From NCBI GenBank assembly GCA_049697115.1, contig JBAVVD010000021.1, forward strand, positions 1 to 64,000: 64,000 nucleotides of DNA. Reading direction: 5' to 3'. Origin of the DNA: JBAVVD01 sp049697115. Its GTDB lineage: Bacteria; Acidobacteriota; Aminicenantia; Aminicenantales; UBA4085. This document shows positions 1 to 8,079 of the stretch, piece after piece. Both the position numbers and the translations under genes were made by a program. Every line of letters starts with the position of its first letter. Position 1 is the stretch's first letter. Below the pieces are notes generated by a model, which was not told where the DNA came from, did no database searches, and was given only the letters and a program-made list of their open reading frames with translations.

Positions 1-3
1 GAC

Positions 4-1596
4 AGGTCTTCACGAAATTCCAACTTATTTTAAATGAATAACTTAGAAGATGTCAAAATGACGTTTTCCTAAACCATTATAATGCATTTAATATCAATAA
101 GATAGAGATATTGTTTTTTGCAAAAAGGTACATTTTAGAGCCTTTTTCCCACATCAAAAAGCCGAGTTTAGGATGACCGAATTTCGTGAAGGTCTCATTT
201 TTAACATCCCTAATACATTTTTTATGAAGCACTTGGTTTTCCTAAACCAACTCTTTTTGATACCCTCGAGAAGACCTTTTTTCCCTCATCTTCACGAAAA
301 TCGAGGGTCTCATGGAACAACCTTATCTCATCAGAGCCTGGAATCTGGCTCCCAAAGTTTATTATGAAAAAATCTTCGAGTACCTGCCTTCTCTTGCAGA
401 GTCCCATCACTCCAAGGGACGTCCATCCTTCTCAAAAAATTCCCTTCTCCGCGCTCTCGTCTACAAGAATCTGCGAGGGCTTCCTTCGTTGACCGAACTG
501 GCGTTTGAACTAAGGAATAATCTCCTGATGGCGGAGACATTAGGCTTCCCAGCCTGGGAGACCCCTCCCTCGATTGAACGCTTCTCGCAATTCCTTCGGT
601 CAACCTCCAATGAAGACTTGCAAGCATTGCGGCGGTCTCTGGTTCATTATCTCATCCAGGAAAAAGTCATTGCCGGGGAGACCTTGGCCATGGATTCCTG
701 TCCGATCGAGGCGAATATCCGGGAGAACAACTTGAAGACTTCCGTCAAAGACAGGTTTGATAAAAACCGGAAATGTTCCGGAGACCCCGAGGCGAAGCTG
801 GGGGTCAAGATTCACTATCCGAAGCCGTTCGAGAGAAAGATCGCTTACTTCTGGGGCTATCGCAATCATCTTCTCATAGATGCAGAGACGGAGCTTCCGC
901 TGGGGGAGAAAACTTGGCCTGCCAATAAGGATGAAAAATCCCAGGCGATAGCAATGCTCAAGGAGATCGTCTCCACATTCGGTCTTCCTACCAAATATGT
1001 CATCGCTGACGCCAACTACGACACCGAAGAGATTCTCTCCTATATCTTCTTCGAGATGAAAGCGGAACCCATCATCCCTAAAAACCCCCGGCGATCATCG
1101 ACGGAAGGTTTTATGGTGAAAAAAGAGGGGGTCATCTGCCCCGCCGGTCTCCAGATGCACCGAAGAGGAAAGATGACCGTGAAAGGGATAACCTATCTTC
1201 AATATAGCTGTCCTCTCTATTACGGTCCGAAGTCGAAGAGGTCTCTTTTGTTATGTCTCGCAGGACATCCCAAATCTCTCTCTCAGAAAGGCTGCAATCA
1301 TCTGATCCGTCTGAGCCCCTCGGTTCGGGAAATGATTGATTATGGAAGCCATAGATTCAAAGAACTCTACAGCCGGAGGACTTCGGTGGAAAGAGTGTTT
1401 TCCAGGCTTCTGGCGATAAGCATGCAAAAGCCGACTGTCATTGGCTTAGAGGCGACAAAAAATCACTGCACTATCGCGCACATCAGCGTGCTGCTTATTG
1501 CCTTAGCTGCTCATCGGCTGGGGGCTGCTGAAAAAATCCGTTTCGTAAAAACTTTCTTGCCTAATCTGTATCTTTAAGCTATTTTTGTGAAGCCCT
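4..1596 (+). mobile_element. Insertion sequence with DDE transposase
   Basis: One transposase gene lies between imperfect inverted ends. The left end at 4-19 and the reverse complement of 1581-1596 match at about 13 of 16 bases around the core CTTCAC. The same core occurs again inverted at 179-196 and direct at 289-300, so the true left end may be 4 or about 287. No target-site duplication could be confirmed because the left flank lies outside the window. The element probably inserted upstream of the polysaccharide locus, next to a broken peptidase gene. Confidence 0.6.
312..1577 (+). CDS. IS transposase, DUF772/DDE type (IS1182/IS5-like)
   Basis: A 421-residue transposase that would cut and rejoin its own element. 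The N-terminal part (about 35-110) resembles the DUF772 helical domain with a GRPSF motif. The DDE catalytic residues appear to be D128 (AMDSCP), D233 (IADANYD) and E360 (SRRTSVERVFSRL), the usual order for IS1182/IS5-like enzymes. A cysteine pair around 276-300 is also typical of the group. The start at 312 has GAGG six bases upstream. The frame is full length with no stops, so it may still be active. Exact family (IS1182 or an IS5 subgroup) is inferred from motifs only. Confidence 0.85.
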   Translation: MEQPYLIRAWNLAPKVYYEKIFEYLPSLAESHHSKGRPSFSKNSLLRALVYKNLRGLPSLTELAFELRNNLLMAETLGFPAWETPPSIERFSQFLRSTSNEDLQALRRSLVHYLIQEKVIAGETLAMDSCPIEANIRENNLKTSVKDRFDKNRKCSGDPEAKLGVKIHYPKPFERKIAYFWGYRNHLLIDAETELPLGEKTWPANKDEKSQAIAMLKEIVSTFGLPTKYVIADANYDTEEILSYIFFEMKAEPIIPKNPRRSSTEGFMVKKEGVICPAGLQMHRRGKMTVKGITYLQYSCPLYYGPKSKRSLLLCLAGHPKSLSQKGCNHLIRLSPSVREMIDYGSHRFKELYSRRTSVERVFSRLLAISMQKPTVIGLEATKNHCTIAHISVLLIALAAHRLGAAEKIRFVKTFLPNLYL

Positions 1597-1674
1597 ATTC
1601 TAATCTGACTTTCGCCATTAGCTCTTGAGCCTTGTCATAGTTGTAAAGTTCAAAAGTGGACTCGATTCGGTCTC

Positions 1675-1706
1675 TTGACAAGTTTCTCTAAAAAAAGTAA
1701 TATAAT
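1675..1706 (+). promoter_or_regulatory. Probable sigma-70 promoter
   Basis: TTGACA at 1675-1680 is followed after 17 bases by TAATAT at 1698-1703, with TATAAT overlapping at 1701-1706. It points toward the broken peptidase region and the lipoprotein gene. An AAGGGAG and an ATG at 1747 follow, but that frame stops after 14 codons. It may be the promoter of the lost gene. The rest of 1597-1936 shows no coding signal. Confidence 0.5.
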
Positions 1707-1936
1707 CATCTTTTTTCCGTATTAAAAAGCATTTAAAGGGAGTCTGATGCGAAAGGAAAGAGAGCAATGCAGTCAGCAACAGAGCAATTGACTCTTCATC
1801 AATATATTTTTACGCACTCATTCAAGCACAAAGAATGATTGTAATAAAAAAATGGATGAAGAAGTAGCGAGTAAAATATCAGGGGAACATCGTACTTAAT
1901 TTCCTGGTTCAGCCTGCAAAGGTTGAATTACAATTT

Positions 1937-2158
1937 ATGGAGACATCTTCATCCCCTAACGGCGGTAGCATATCTAATAATATATGGAAGCGTCGAAACA
2001 GCCGGCGCGCCCTCCTCATCCGAAACTCCTGGGGTCGATCCTGGGGCGAGGAGGGCTATGGGTGGCTTCCCTATGATTATGTCCTCTTAGGGCCTGCCGA
2101 GGACTTCTGGTCGGGCCTCAAAAAGGAGTGGATCGATACGAGGCAGTTTCACATCTAA
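1937..2158 (+). pseudogene. C-terminal remnant of a papain-like (C1) peptidase
   Basis: The last ~50 codons read as the end of a C1-family cysteine peptidase. They contain the active-site Asn motif RNSWG followed by SWGEEGYGWLPYDYV, a strong C1 signature. The catalytic Cys and His regions are absent, and the first ~25 residues look unrelated. The ATG at 1937 is therefore not a real start and the product cannot be active. The upstream part was lost, probably with the insertion of the neighbouring element. Confidence 0.65.
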
Positions 2159-2250
2159 CGTGGATGAGTAAACACAGAAGAATCAATATTTCATAAAAAT
2201 TAGAATGTTTATATTTCCATGAGGGAACCAAATTTAAAGGGGGTAACAAA

Positions 2251-2751
2251 ATGAAAAGATGGGCGTTTTTTCCATTTATTGCAGCGTTAGTCACTTTACT
2301 CTGCCTGAGCACCTCGTGCAAAAGAGAATCTGCTGCCGAAAACCCGGTAAAAGAGCCGCCTCCAGACATGGCACCCCTGGCCGTGGCTGAAATTGACGTC
2401 CAGAGGATTCAAGACCAGACAGGCCTTCGCTGCAGAATCTTGAAGACCGAGACACTCGGCTATACGCCGCTCCATCAATTCTACTGGGTTTGCCTGCCGG
2501 AAAAACCAAGCCCTCAGCGACTGGAAGCACTGGCCTTAGCCATCATCAAAGAGACCATTACGCGAAAACCAAGAGTCTATCATAGCTTCACCATTCACTT
2601 TTTCTGTGAAAAAGAGCTGTCCGATATCCCTGAACGCTCAAAATCGTTCGCTCAGGCCACGTTCCTCCCAGAAGGAAGCTGGATCAAGGTGGGGAGGGTG
2701 CCGATTGACGATTACAAGGATTACAAGTTGACCTGCACTTTTCTCGAATGA
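2251..2751 (+). CDS. Predicted lipoprotein of unknown function
   Basis: A 166-residue protein with a clear lipoprotein signal: positive start, hydrophobic stretch 4-19, and lipobox LSTSC with Cys23 as the lipidation site. It would be anchored in the inner or outer membrane. The mature part starts with a Pro/Glu-rich linker and has three more cysteines spread through about 50-160, but I recognise no family. AAAGGGGGT upstream is a good ribosome site and fixes the start at 2251. It is read in the same direction as wzz, 83 bases downstream, so a link to polysaccharide export is possible but unproven. Confidence 0.75.
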   Translation: MKRWAFFPFIAALVTLLCLSTSCKRESAAENPVKEPPPDMAPLAVAEIDVQRIQDQTGLRCRILKTETLGYTPLHQFYWVCLPEKPSPQRLEALALAIIKETITRKPRVYHSFTIHFFCEKELSDIPERSKSFAQATFLPEGSWIKVGRVPIDDYKDYKLTCTFLE

Positions 2752-2834
2752 TTTTATTAGAATGGCCCAACAGAGTTTACTTGAATATTTTGGATAATTG
2801 AAATATTCTAACTCCTTGAAAATTAGAGGTGCCC

Positions 2835-3929
2835 ATGGAACCCTATGAAAATGAAGTCGAGCTTATGGATTACTTGAATGTCATATGGAAAAGGAAATGG
2901 CTCATCATCATCCCTACATTTTTTCTTGCCATCGCCGCCGGCGTGGTGAGCTTTCTTCAGCCTCCGCAGTGGGAAGTTGACGCCATCATCCAACCGAGCA
3001 AATTTTTCACCCAGACGGAAGCGGGTCAATTTGAGGAGGTCGTCATCGTAGATCCCAAACAGATCGCAGGCCAGATCAATCAAGAAACCTACAATATGCT
3101 GATTTCCGCCGAGCTAAACATCGACTCAAGAGAATTTCCGAAGCTGAAGTCTGAGAACCTACGCGATACAAAACTTATAAGAGTCAGCGTCAGGGATAAT
3201 AATGTCACGAAGGGAAAAGACATTTTAACCTCGCTTTTCAGACATCTTAAAAGAGAGCTTGACCAGAAAATTGACGTCGAAATGAAAGGGATCGACACAA
3301 AAATTGCCTCTGCCGAAAACGATGTCAAGAAGAAGAATATCGATATTCAATCGAAGGAGATAGATATTTCCAAGATCAAACAAGAAAGCCTTTCCGCTCA
3401 AAATAAATTAAAAATTTCAGAAGAAAGGTTCAACAACATCATAACAGAGATGAAAGCCGTTAAAGAAAGAATCGATGCGATTGAAAAACAGCAGAGAAAT
3501 GCCCTTTCAGAAAGGAAAGAAGGGAGTGATGCCATTAGTCTTCTCCTCTATTCAAATGAGATCCAGCAAAATTTTCGTTATTACAATACACTCGATGAAA
3601 AATTGAGCACTGAAAAAATCACACAAGAAAATTTAATGCAGTTCATCAGGGAAAAGGAGCAAGAAATCAAGCAGTTAAAAAACCAGATTGAAAAGTTGCA
3701 CAATGAAATTGACGGCATACATAATGAGAATGAGTTATTAGAAATGCAAAAAAATAGAATAGACTACGCCAAGCTTGTTAAGGAGCCAACAGCTTCAATT
3801 AATCCAGTGGCTCCCAGGAAGAAAGTGAATGTGGCCATTGCGGGCGTGGTGGGCTTATTCATGTTCACGATACTCGCTTTTTTTATAGAACACGTCTCCA
3901 AACAGCAGCAAAAGGTCGCGGGGAAATAG
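2835..3929 (+). CDS. wzz: Chain-length determinant protein (Wzz/PCP family)
   Basis: A 364-residue inner-membrane polysaccharide co-polymerase that sets the length of the O-antigen or capsule chain made by Wzy. It has the family layout: a short cytoplasmic start with a DYLNVIWKRKW motif, TM1 at about 22-41, a long periplasmic part rich in Lys/Glu heptads (about 130-310, coiled coil), a Pro-rich segment (NPVAPRKK) and TM2 at about 333-352. There is no C-terminal tyrosine-kinase domain, so it is of the O-antigen Wzz type. An in-frame GTG lies at 2829, but AGAGG five bases before the ATG at 2835 favours the later start. It is separated from the sugar genes by a non-coding stretch of about 300 bases. 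Confidence 0.85.
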   Translation: MEPYENEVELMDYLNVIWKRKWLIIIPTFFLAIAAGVVSFLQPPQWEVDAIIQPSKFFTQTEAGQFEEVVIVDPKQIAGQINQETYNMLISAELNIDSREFPKLKSENLRDTKLIRVSVRDNNVTKGKDILTSLFRHLKRELDQKIDVEMKGIDTKIASAENDVKKKNIDIQSKEIDISKIKQESLSAQNKLKISEERFNNIITEMKAVKERIDAIEKQQRNALSERKEGSDAISLLLYSNEIQQNFRYYNTLDEKLSTEKITQENLMQFIREKEQEIKQLKNQIEKLHNEIDGIHNENELLEMQKNRIDYAKLVKEPTASINPVAPRKKVNVAIAGVVGLFMFTILAFFIEHVSKQQQKVAGK

Positions 3930-3930
3930 A

Positions 3931-3955
3931 GGGAAATATTTGACATTTATTTCCC
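3931..3955 (+). terminator. Stem-loop just after wzz
   Basis: GGGAAATA at 3931-3938 pairs perfectly with TATTTCCC at 3948-3955 across a 9-base loop, two bases after the wzz stop. There is no following T-run, so it may be a weak or Rho-assisted terminator or a 3'-end stabiliser. Confidence 0.3.
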
Positions 3956-4078
3956 TATGGAATTTAGCTACTTGATATCAAGGTACAATAGTATTTCCTT
4001 AAGGATAGAAAAACCGGATAAACTGAATATACCAAAGTGACTGGGAGTCCGGGACACGTGAAATCAGGAGGAAATCAA

Positions 4079-4115
4079 GGACATGTACCGATTTTCTTAA
4101 ATCGGTAACGTGTCC
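4079..4115. repeat. REP-like palindrome with GTGTCC ends
   Basis: Bases 4079-4115 form a long hairpin. The outer arms are GGACATGT and ACGTGTCC (one G:T pair) and the inner arms CCGATTT and AAATCGG around a four-base loop. A second partial copy (GGGACACGT at 4051) and related GATTTCCC/GGGATT pieces run on to about 4155. Such GGGACACGT/ACGTGTCCC palindromes resemble REP elements moved by IS200-like Y1 transposases, but no transposase gene is present here. The rest of 3956-4235 shows no gene. Confidence 0.5.
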
Positions 4116-4235
4116 CACGATTTCCCACAATCGGAAATTGGGATTTGAGTATGCTGTCCCGGTATTAAGATTTTAAAAGTGCGTTTTTGGCCTTGAAATT
4201 GTGATTTTAAGCAAAGAAAACTGTGCAAAATATCA

Positions 4236-4343
4236 AGGTGTTCCCGATATTCGCTCAAGGACGGGATTGCTCTGACATATCCCTGGATTGAAGAACAGGT
4301 GAAAGAGGCCGCTGCGACTCAGAAAGGCCAAGACACAAAATGA
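4236..4343 (+). pseudogene. C-terminal scrap of an NAD-dependent sugar epimerase
   Basis: Read in the frame ending at the TGA at 4341-4343, this stretch gives SLKDGIALTYPWIEEQV followed by a short charged tail. That is the typical C-terminus of extended SDR sugar epimerases, closest in style to GDP-mannose 3,5-epimerase. The whole Rossmann domain is missing. Its stop overlaps the gmd start as ATGA, so the two were probably once joined in an operon of GDP-mannose-derived sugar genes. Confidence 0.5.
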
Positions 4344-5381
4344 AAAAAGCCCTCATTACAGGAATCACCGGCCAGGACGGCTCCTACCTTGCCGAATTTC
4401 TCCTACACAAGGGATACGAAGTTCACGGCATCGTCCGTCGTTCGAGCACTTTTAACAGGGAGCGCATCGACCATCTCTACCGCGACCCCTGTCTTCCGAA
4501 CACACGGTTTTTCCTTCATTATGGCGACCTTTCCGATTCAGGCCAGTTAACGGATATCATCTACAACATCAAACCGGACGAAATTTACCATCTGGGCGCC
4601 CAAAGCCACGTCCGGGTCAGTTTCGATCTCCCCGAATACACGGGTAATGTCACAGCCTTAGGAACAACCCGCATTCTCGAGGCCATCAGGAGAAGCGGCA
4701 TTAATACAAAGTTTTATCAAGCTTCAAGCAGCGAAATGTTCGGCGCCGCCTCGGCGCCTCAAAACGAAAACACTCCCTTTCACCCCAGGTCCCCCTATGC
4801 CGCCTCCAAGGTTTACTCCTACTGGATGGTTAAAAACTACCGGGAAGGCTACAATCTCTTCGCCTGTAACGGCATCCTGTTCAATCATGAATCACCCCGA
4901 AGGGGAGAATCCTTTGTTACCCGGAAAATCACCATCGGGCTTGCCGGGATAATGGCCGGAAAGAAAAATAAGATTTATCTCGGAAATCTGGATGCCAAGA
5001 GAGACTGGGGCTACGCTCCCGAATATGTTGAGGCCATGTGGTTGATGCTCCAGCAGGACAACCCCGATGATTATGTTATCGGAACTGGCGAAACCCACTC
5101 CGTATAAGGAATTCTTAGAGGGAGCCTTCAGTTATCTCAACCTCGATTGGAAAGAATACGTAGAGATTGACCCGAAGTATTTCCGCCCCACGGAAGTCGA
5201 AGTGCTGAAGGCTGATTCCTCCAAGGCAAAAAAGATCCTGAACTGGACTCCCAGAATTACTTTCGAAGACTTGATCAAGATCATGGTGGATGCCGACCTG
5301 GAGGCGATCGGACTTTCGTCTCCAGATGAAGGCAAGAAAATAATCAGCGAAAAAGGATTGGCCTGGAACAAGCATTATTAG
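4340..5381 (+). pseudogene. gmd: GDP-mannose 4,6-dehydratase, copy A, frameshifted
   Basis: GMD converts GDP-D-mannose to GDP-4-keto-6-deoxy-D-mannose, the precursor of GDP-fucose, GDP-rhamnose and others. The reading has the SDR glycine motif GITGQDGSY at the start, DLSDSGQL, the catalytic SSSEMFG and Y-A-A-S-K (YXXXK) motifs, and the GMD-typical NHESPRRGESFVTRKI. The frame stops at 5105-5107 (after GETHSV) and resumes one base out of phase with KEFLEGAF up to 5381. Compared with copy B, one extra T at about 5104 creates the TAA. Without it the gene would encode a full-length ~346-residue enzyme. It is either a recent null mutation or a base-call error. The last ~90 residues, helping to close the substrate pocket, are lost in the frame as read. 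Confidence 0.85.
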
Positions 5382-5386
5382 AAGGT

Positions 5387-5422
5387 GTCATTGCGAGGTT
5401 TCCATAGGAAACCGAAGCAATC
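5387..5422. repeat. CATTGCGAG/GAAGCAATC-type palindromic repeat
   Basis: The element starts with GTCATTGCGAGG and ends with CCGAAGCAATC, with a perfect inner hairpin GGTTTCC-ATA-GGAAACC. It belongs to a widespread class of short intergenic palindromes. It sits between gmd and fcl copy A and is absent from the matching spot at copy B, so it arrived after the two copies separated. Confidence 0.55.
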
Positions 5423-5446
5423 TAAACAATATACGAAAGGCAAAAA

Positions 5447-5743
5447 ATGATCGACCTGAAATCCAAGAGAATAACCGTTACTGGAGGAAAGGGTTTCCTC
5501 GGCACTCATCTAATCAGAAAACTCAAAGAGGATCGAGACTGCCAGAATGTCTTCATCGCCGAACTTCCAGAATACGACCTGAGAAAACTTGAAAACATAA
5601 AAAAAATGTTTGATGAGCAAACGGAGTCTGACAGCGAGGCCGAGGGGACGACCGAGGAAGATTGTAGCGTGACTTTACTAAAAAAACACATCCGGAATCA
5701 TAAAAGAGCTCTTCGTGAAAGCGAGTGGGTAAAACCAGGGTAA
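5447..5743 (+). pseudogene. fcl: GDP-L-fucose-synthase-like stub, copy A
   Basis: The first ~60 residues are the start of an SDR of the GDP-fucose synthase/epimerase type: IDLKSKRITVTGGKGFLG (NAD motif), then LPEYDLRKLENIKKMFDEQ. Homology stops right after the poly-A tract at about 5609-5617. The remaining ~40 codons (TESDSEAEGTTEEDC and onward) match nothing I recognise and probably come from a fused neighbour. The catalytic YXXXK and substrate domains are missing, so it cannot act as a reductase. Two further stubs, at 8774 and 10616, end at the same point. It follows gmd as expected for a gmd-fcl operon. Confidence 0.75.
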
Positions 5744-5788
5744 AACAGTGACGACGACCGCATGGAATAAGGGTTTCGTCGCTCTTGA

Positions 5789-6117
5789 GGCCTGTTCAAA
5801 AAGCGATATGATATCTCCATGCGATCAAAACGACGAAACCGACGACTATCGGATGAATATCGATTCCCTGGTTTTCGCCCCGGCCCCACGGTCGAGGGCA
5901 TCTTCGGCGACCCCGAAGCTCGGGTTATCACTCTTGTCCGACGGAAAAAAAACGGTCTGCGGATGCTGCGGCCGCGTTCATTCCGGATGGTACGACCGCA
6001 AGATCCGGCGGGTCCGGGACAAGTCCTGCGGCGACGCCCGTATCTATAATGATGGATCCATATTTGGCCCCTTATGAAAGGCCATTATATAATATTAGTT
6101 GCCTTCTGAACAAGGCC
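5789..6117 (+). mobile_element. ISL3-type deletion derivative (transposase N-terminus)
   Basis: Bases 5819-6049 encode, with one frameshift at the A-run near 5945-5951, the N-terminus of an ISL3-family transposase: RFPGF, then GIFGDPEARVITLVRRKK, then the zinc-finger part CGCCGRVHSGWYDRKIRRVRDKSCGDARIY. The rest of the transposase is missing. GGCCTGTTCAAAAAG at 5789 and CTTCTGAACAAGGCC at 6103-6117 form near-perfect inverted ends (one gap). The piece therefore looks like an internally deleted ISL3 copy with both ends kept, a MITE-like relic that another ISL3 transposase could mobilise. The end assignment is by inspection only. Confidence 0.55.
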
Positions 6118-6127
6118 ATAATACAAT

Positions 6128-7429
6128 ATGCCCGCCATGGAAGACAAAAAAGCCGCTTTCAAACTCCTCATCAGGGAATTCCATGAATCCAGGTTTCCGG
6201 ACGTCACAAAAAGGGACCTCGTCATCCCGACCGGAGACGCGATCCCGCCGCGCAAGGCCATAACGATCACGGGCCCGCGCCGGGCCGGCAAAACCTTCTT
6301 TTTTTATCAGGTCATGCACGATCTGGAAAAGGCGATCGGGCGGGAAAGAATCCTGTTCATCAATTTCGAGGACGACCGGATCCTCCCCCTCTCCGTGAAG
6401 GACCTGGACGGCCTCCTGGAAGCCTATTTCGAGCTTTACCCCGAGAACAAGGACCGGAAGATCGGCCTCTTTTTAGACGAGATCCAGAACGTCCCGGGCT
6501 GGGAGACCTTCGTCCGCCGCGTGCTCGACAAGGAAAACGCCTGGATCCACGTCACGGGGTCTTCGGCGAAGCTCCTCGGCCGGGAGCTTTCTACGGCCCT
6601 CCGGGGCCGGACGCTGTCCTATTCCCTGCACCCCCTGAGCTTTCGCGAATTCCTAAGGTTCCGGGGCGTCGAAGCGGGGCCCGGATTCGAGCACGGCAAG
6701 GAGCGCTTCGCCGTCAAAAAACTCCTCGGCGAATTCCTCGTTCACGGGGGATTCCCCGAGATTGTTCTGGCCCCGGAGAACCTCCGGGCGAAGATCCTCC
6801 GAGAGTATTTTGAGCTCATGATCTACAGGGACCTCGTAGAGCGCTACGGAGTCCGCAACGTCGCCTTCCTGAAAATGCTCATGAAATACCTCATCGCCAA
6901 CGTCTCGAACACGTTCTCCATCCATTCCTACCATAAGGCGATCCGTTCGGAAATGCCGGTCTCCCGCGACACGGTCATGGAATACCTCGGCTACCTTGAA
7001 GAAGTCGAGCTCGTCTCCCTCCTGCCCGTCTTTTCCTATTCCCTGAAAACCCAGCAGGTCAATCCTAAAAAAGTCTATACGCTAGACAACGGGTTGAGGA
7101 ACGCGGTTTCCTTCCGCTTTTCCCCGGACGAGGGCCGGCTCGCGGAAAACCTGGTCCACGGCCAGTTGCGCCGCGCCGGGACGGAATGCTATTACAGCCG
7201 GGGAAAGCGCGAGGTCGATTTCGTCGTCCCCCGTCAGGATCGCGTTCTCGGGATCAACGTCACGTTCGGTGACGACGTCGCCGGCCGGGAGGTCGAGGGG
7301 CTCAAAGAACTTCAAGAAGCCGAGGGGAAGCGCCCCGCCGATCTGGTGATCATCACCAAAGATACATCCAAGATCGAAGGCGGGATCAGGTACGTTCCCC
7401 TATGGAAGTGGCTCTTGGAGGGGTCCTGA
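6128..7429 (+). CDS. AAA ATPase with DUF4143-type C-terminal domain
   Basis: A 433-residue ATP-binding protein of the AAA_14/DUF4143 family. Walker A is GPRRAGKT (about 49-56) and Walker B is LFLDEIQN (about 116-123). A sensor-like THVTGSS segment follows, then the typical LHPLSFREFL motif. The C-terminal part ends with a PDDEXK-like core (KREVDFVV about 30 residues after a tyrosine pair) as in other DUF4143 proteins. The cellular role of this family is not established; it is often mobile and scattered. The gene is complete and clearly richer in GC than its neighbours, and it sits between transposon relics, which suggests transfer. No good ribosome site precedes the ATG at 6128. A second ATG lies at 6137. 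Confidence 0.85.
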   Translation: MPAMEDKKAAFKLLIREFHESRFPDVTKRDLVIPTGDAIPPRKAITITGPRRAGKTFFFYQVMHDLEKAIGRERILFINFEDDRILPLSVKDLDGLLEAYFELYPENKDRKIGLFLDEIQNVPGWETFVRRVLDKENAWIHVTGSSAKLLGRELSTALRGRTLSYSLHPLSFREFLRFRGVEAGPGFEHGKERFAVKKLLGEFLVHGGFPEIVLAPENLRAKILREYFELMIYRDLVERYGVRNVAFLKMLMKYLIANVSNTFSIHSYHKAIRSEMPVSRDTVMEYLGYLEEVELVSLLPVFSYSLKTQQVNPKKVYTLDNGLRNAVSFRFSPDEGRLAENLVHGQLRRAGTECYYSRGKREVDFVVPRQDRVLGINVTFGDDVAGREVEGLKELQEAEGKRPADLVIITKDTSKIEGGIRYVPLWKWLLEGS

Positions 7430-7433
7430 CCCC

Positions 7434-7562
7434 TCAGCGGAGGAGCGTCGCGACACCCGACCCGACCGTGTACGGCCCCTGGTTCTTGACCTCGCCCATG
7501 ACGTAGACGAGGAGCTTCCGCACCTTCCCCAGCTTGACGTCGACGAACGCCGTGCTCCTGTA
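7434..7562 (-). pseudogene. SLBB-domain scrap of a polysaccharide export protein
   Basis: On the minus strand this stretch reads AFVDVKLGKVRKLLVYVMGE, then VKNQGPYTV and a stop after VATLLR. The pattern V-x-V-x-G-E-V-x-N-x-G-P-Y is the classic SLBB domain of Wza-type outer-membrane polysaccharide export proteins. Only about 42 codons remain, with neither the signal peptide nor the Poly_export domain. It is as GC-rich as the ATPase gene next to it, so both may have come in together. A real Wza homologue is not present elsewhere in this window. Confidence 0.55.
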
Positions 7563-7603
7563 AATGTCAAGTACTTTTCCAGGAGGCAGGTAGTGAGTTC
7601 CGG

Positions 7604-7867
7604 GTGACCCTGATGGGTCCCGGCGAGCGCTTCATGGAAGAAGTGGCGGCGCGGCCCGCCTGGGCCAAAGGCTTGAACGAGCGACAGGTGGAGGCAGTAC
7701 TATATGTTGGGGAACATGGGCGGATCACAAATCGCGAATACACACAACTGGCAGGGGTATCCTATAACACGGCTCATCACGACCTATCCGATCTGTGCAA
7801 GCGGGGGCTGATGGAGCAAAGAGGACGTGGGCGTGGGACCTACTACGTGCTTCGTCAGGCATTATGA
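7604..7867 (+). pseudogene. Winged-helix C-terminus of a RecG-like/AlbA_2 regulator
   Basis: The frame (open slightly upstream of the GTG at 7604) gives EFRVTLMGPGERFMEE, then LNERQVEAVLYVGEHGRITNREYTQLAGVS and a helix with a GRGRGTYYVL wing. This is the typical C-terminal winged helix of predicted transcription regulators with an AlbA_2/'RecG-like' ATP-binding N-terminus. The N-terminal ~350 residues are missing and no ribosome site is seen, so this is most likely a remnant. It could still be expressed as a small DNA-binding protein, but I see no evidence for that. Confidence 0.55.
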
Positions 7868-7974
7868 TGATTGTGTGATGATTCGTGATGATTTGTGGGG
7901 TTTACGCTGGTCTCCTTATGGTCATCTGGAAGGAACCCCTTAACGAAATTGGCGGTTGCAAGGAGGTGATTGGG

Positions 7975-8068
7975 TGAAGCGGGCCTTAGTCTGCGGTGCC
8001 GGCGGATTCATCGCCGGCCAACCTTCGGCAGGCTCAAGGCAAGCCTGGTGAAGAAGCTCAAGCGCACA
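7975..8068 (+). pseudogene. Start of an NAD-dependent epimerase split by a short repeat
   Basis: AAGGAGGTGA precedes a GTG at 7975, and the frame begins KRALVCGAGGFI, the NAD motif of a sugar epimerase. Then about 24 bases containing CCTTCGGCAGGCTCAAGG interrupt it, after which the expected LVKKLK resumes. The reading stops soon after, and the next ATG (8080) starts another epimerase remnant. The inserted unit carries CAGGCT and AGCCTG arms and resembles a short dispersed repeat that in other genomes shows up in proteins as LRQAQG. The gene cannot be functional. Confidence 0.5.
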
Positions 8069-8079
8069 CGGTTAACATC

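Noticed and set aside
5100..5110. Programmed frameshift in gmd copy A
   Set aside because: No slippery heptamer or following structure is seen, and copy B reads straight through the same place.
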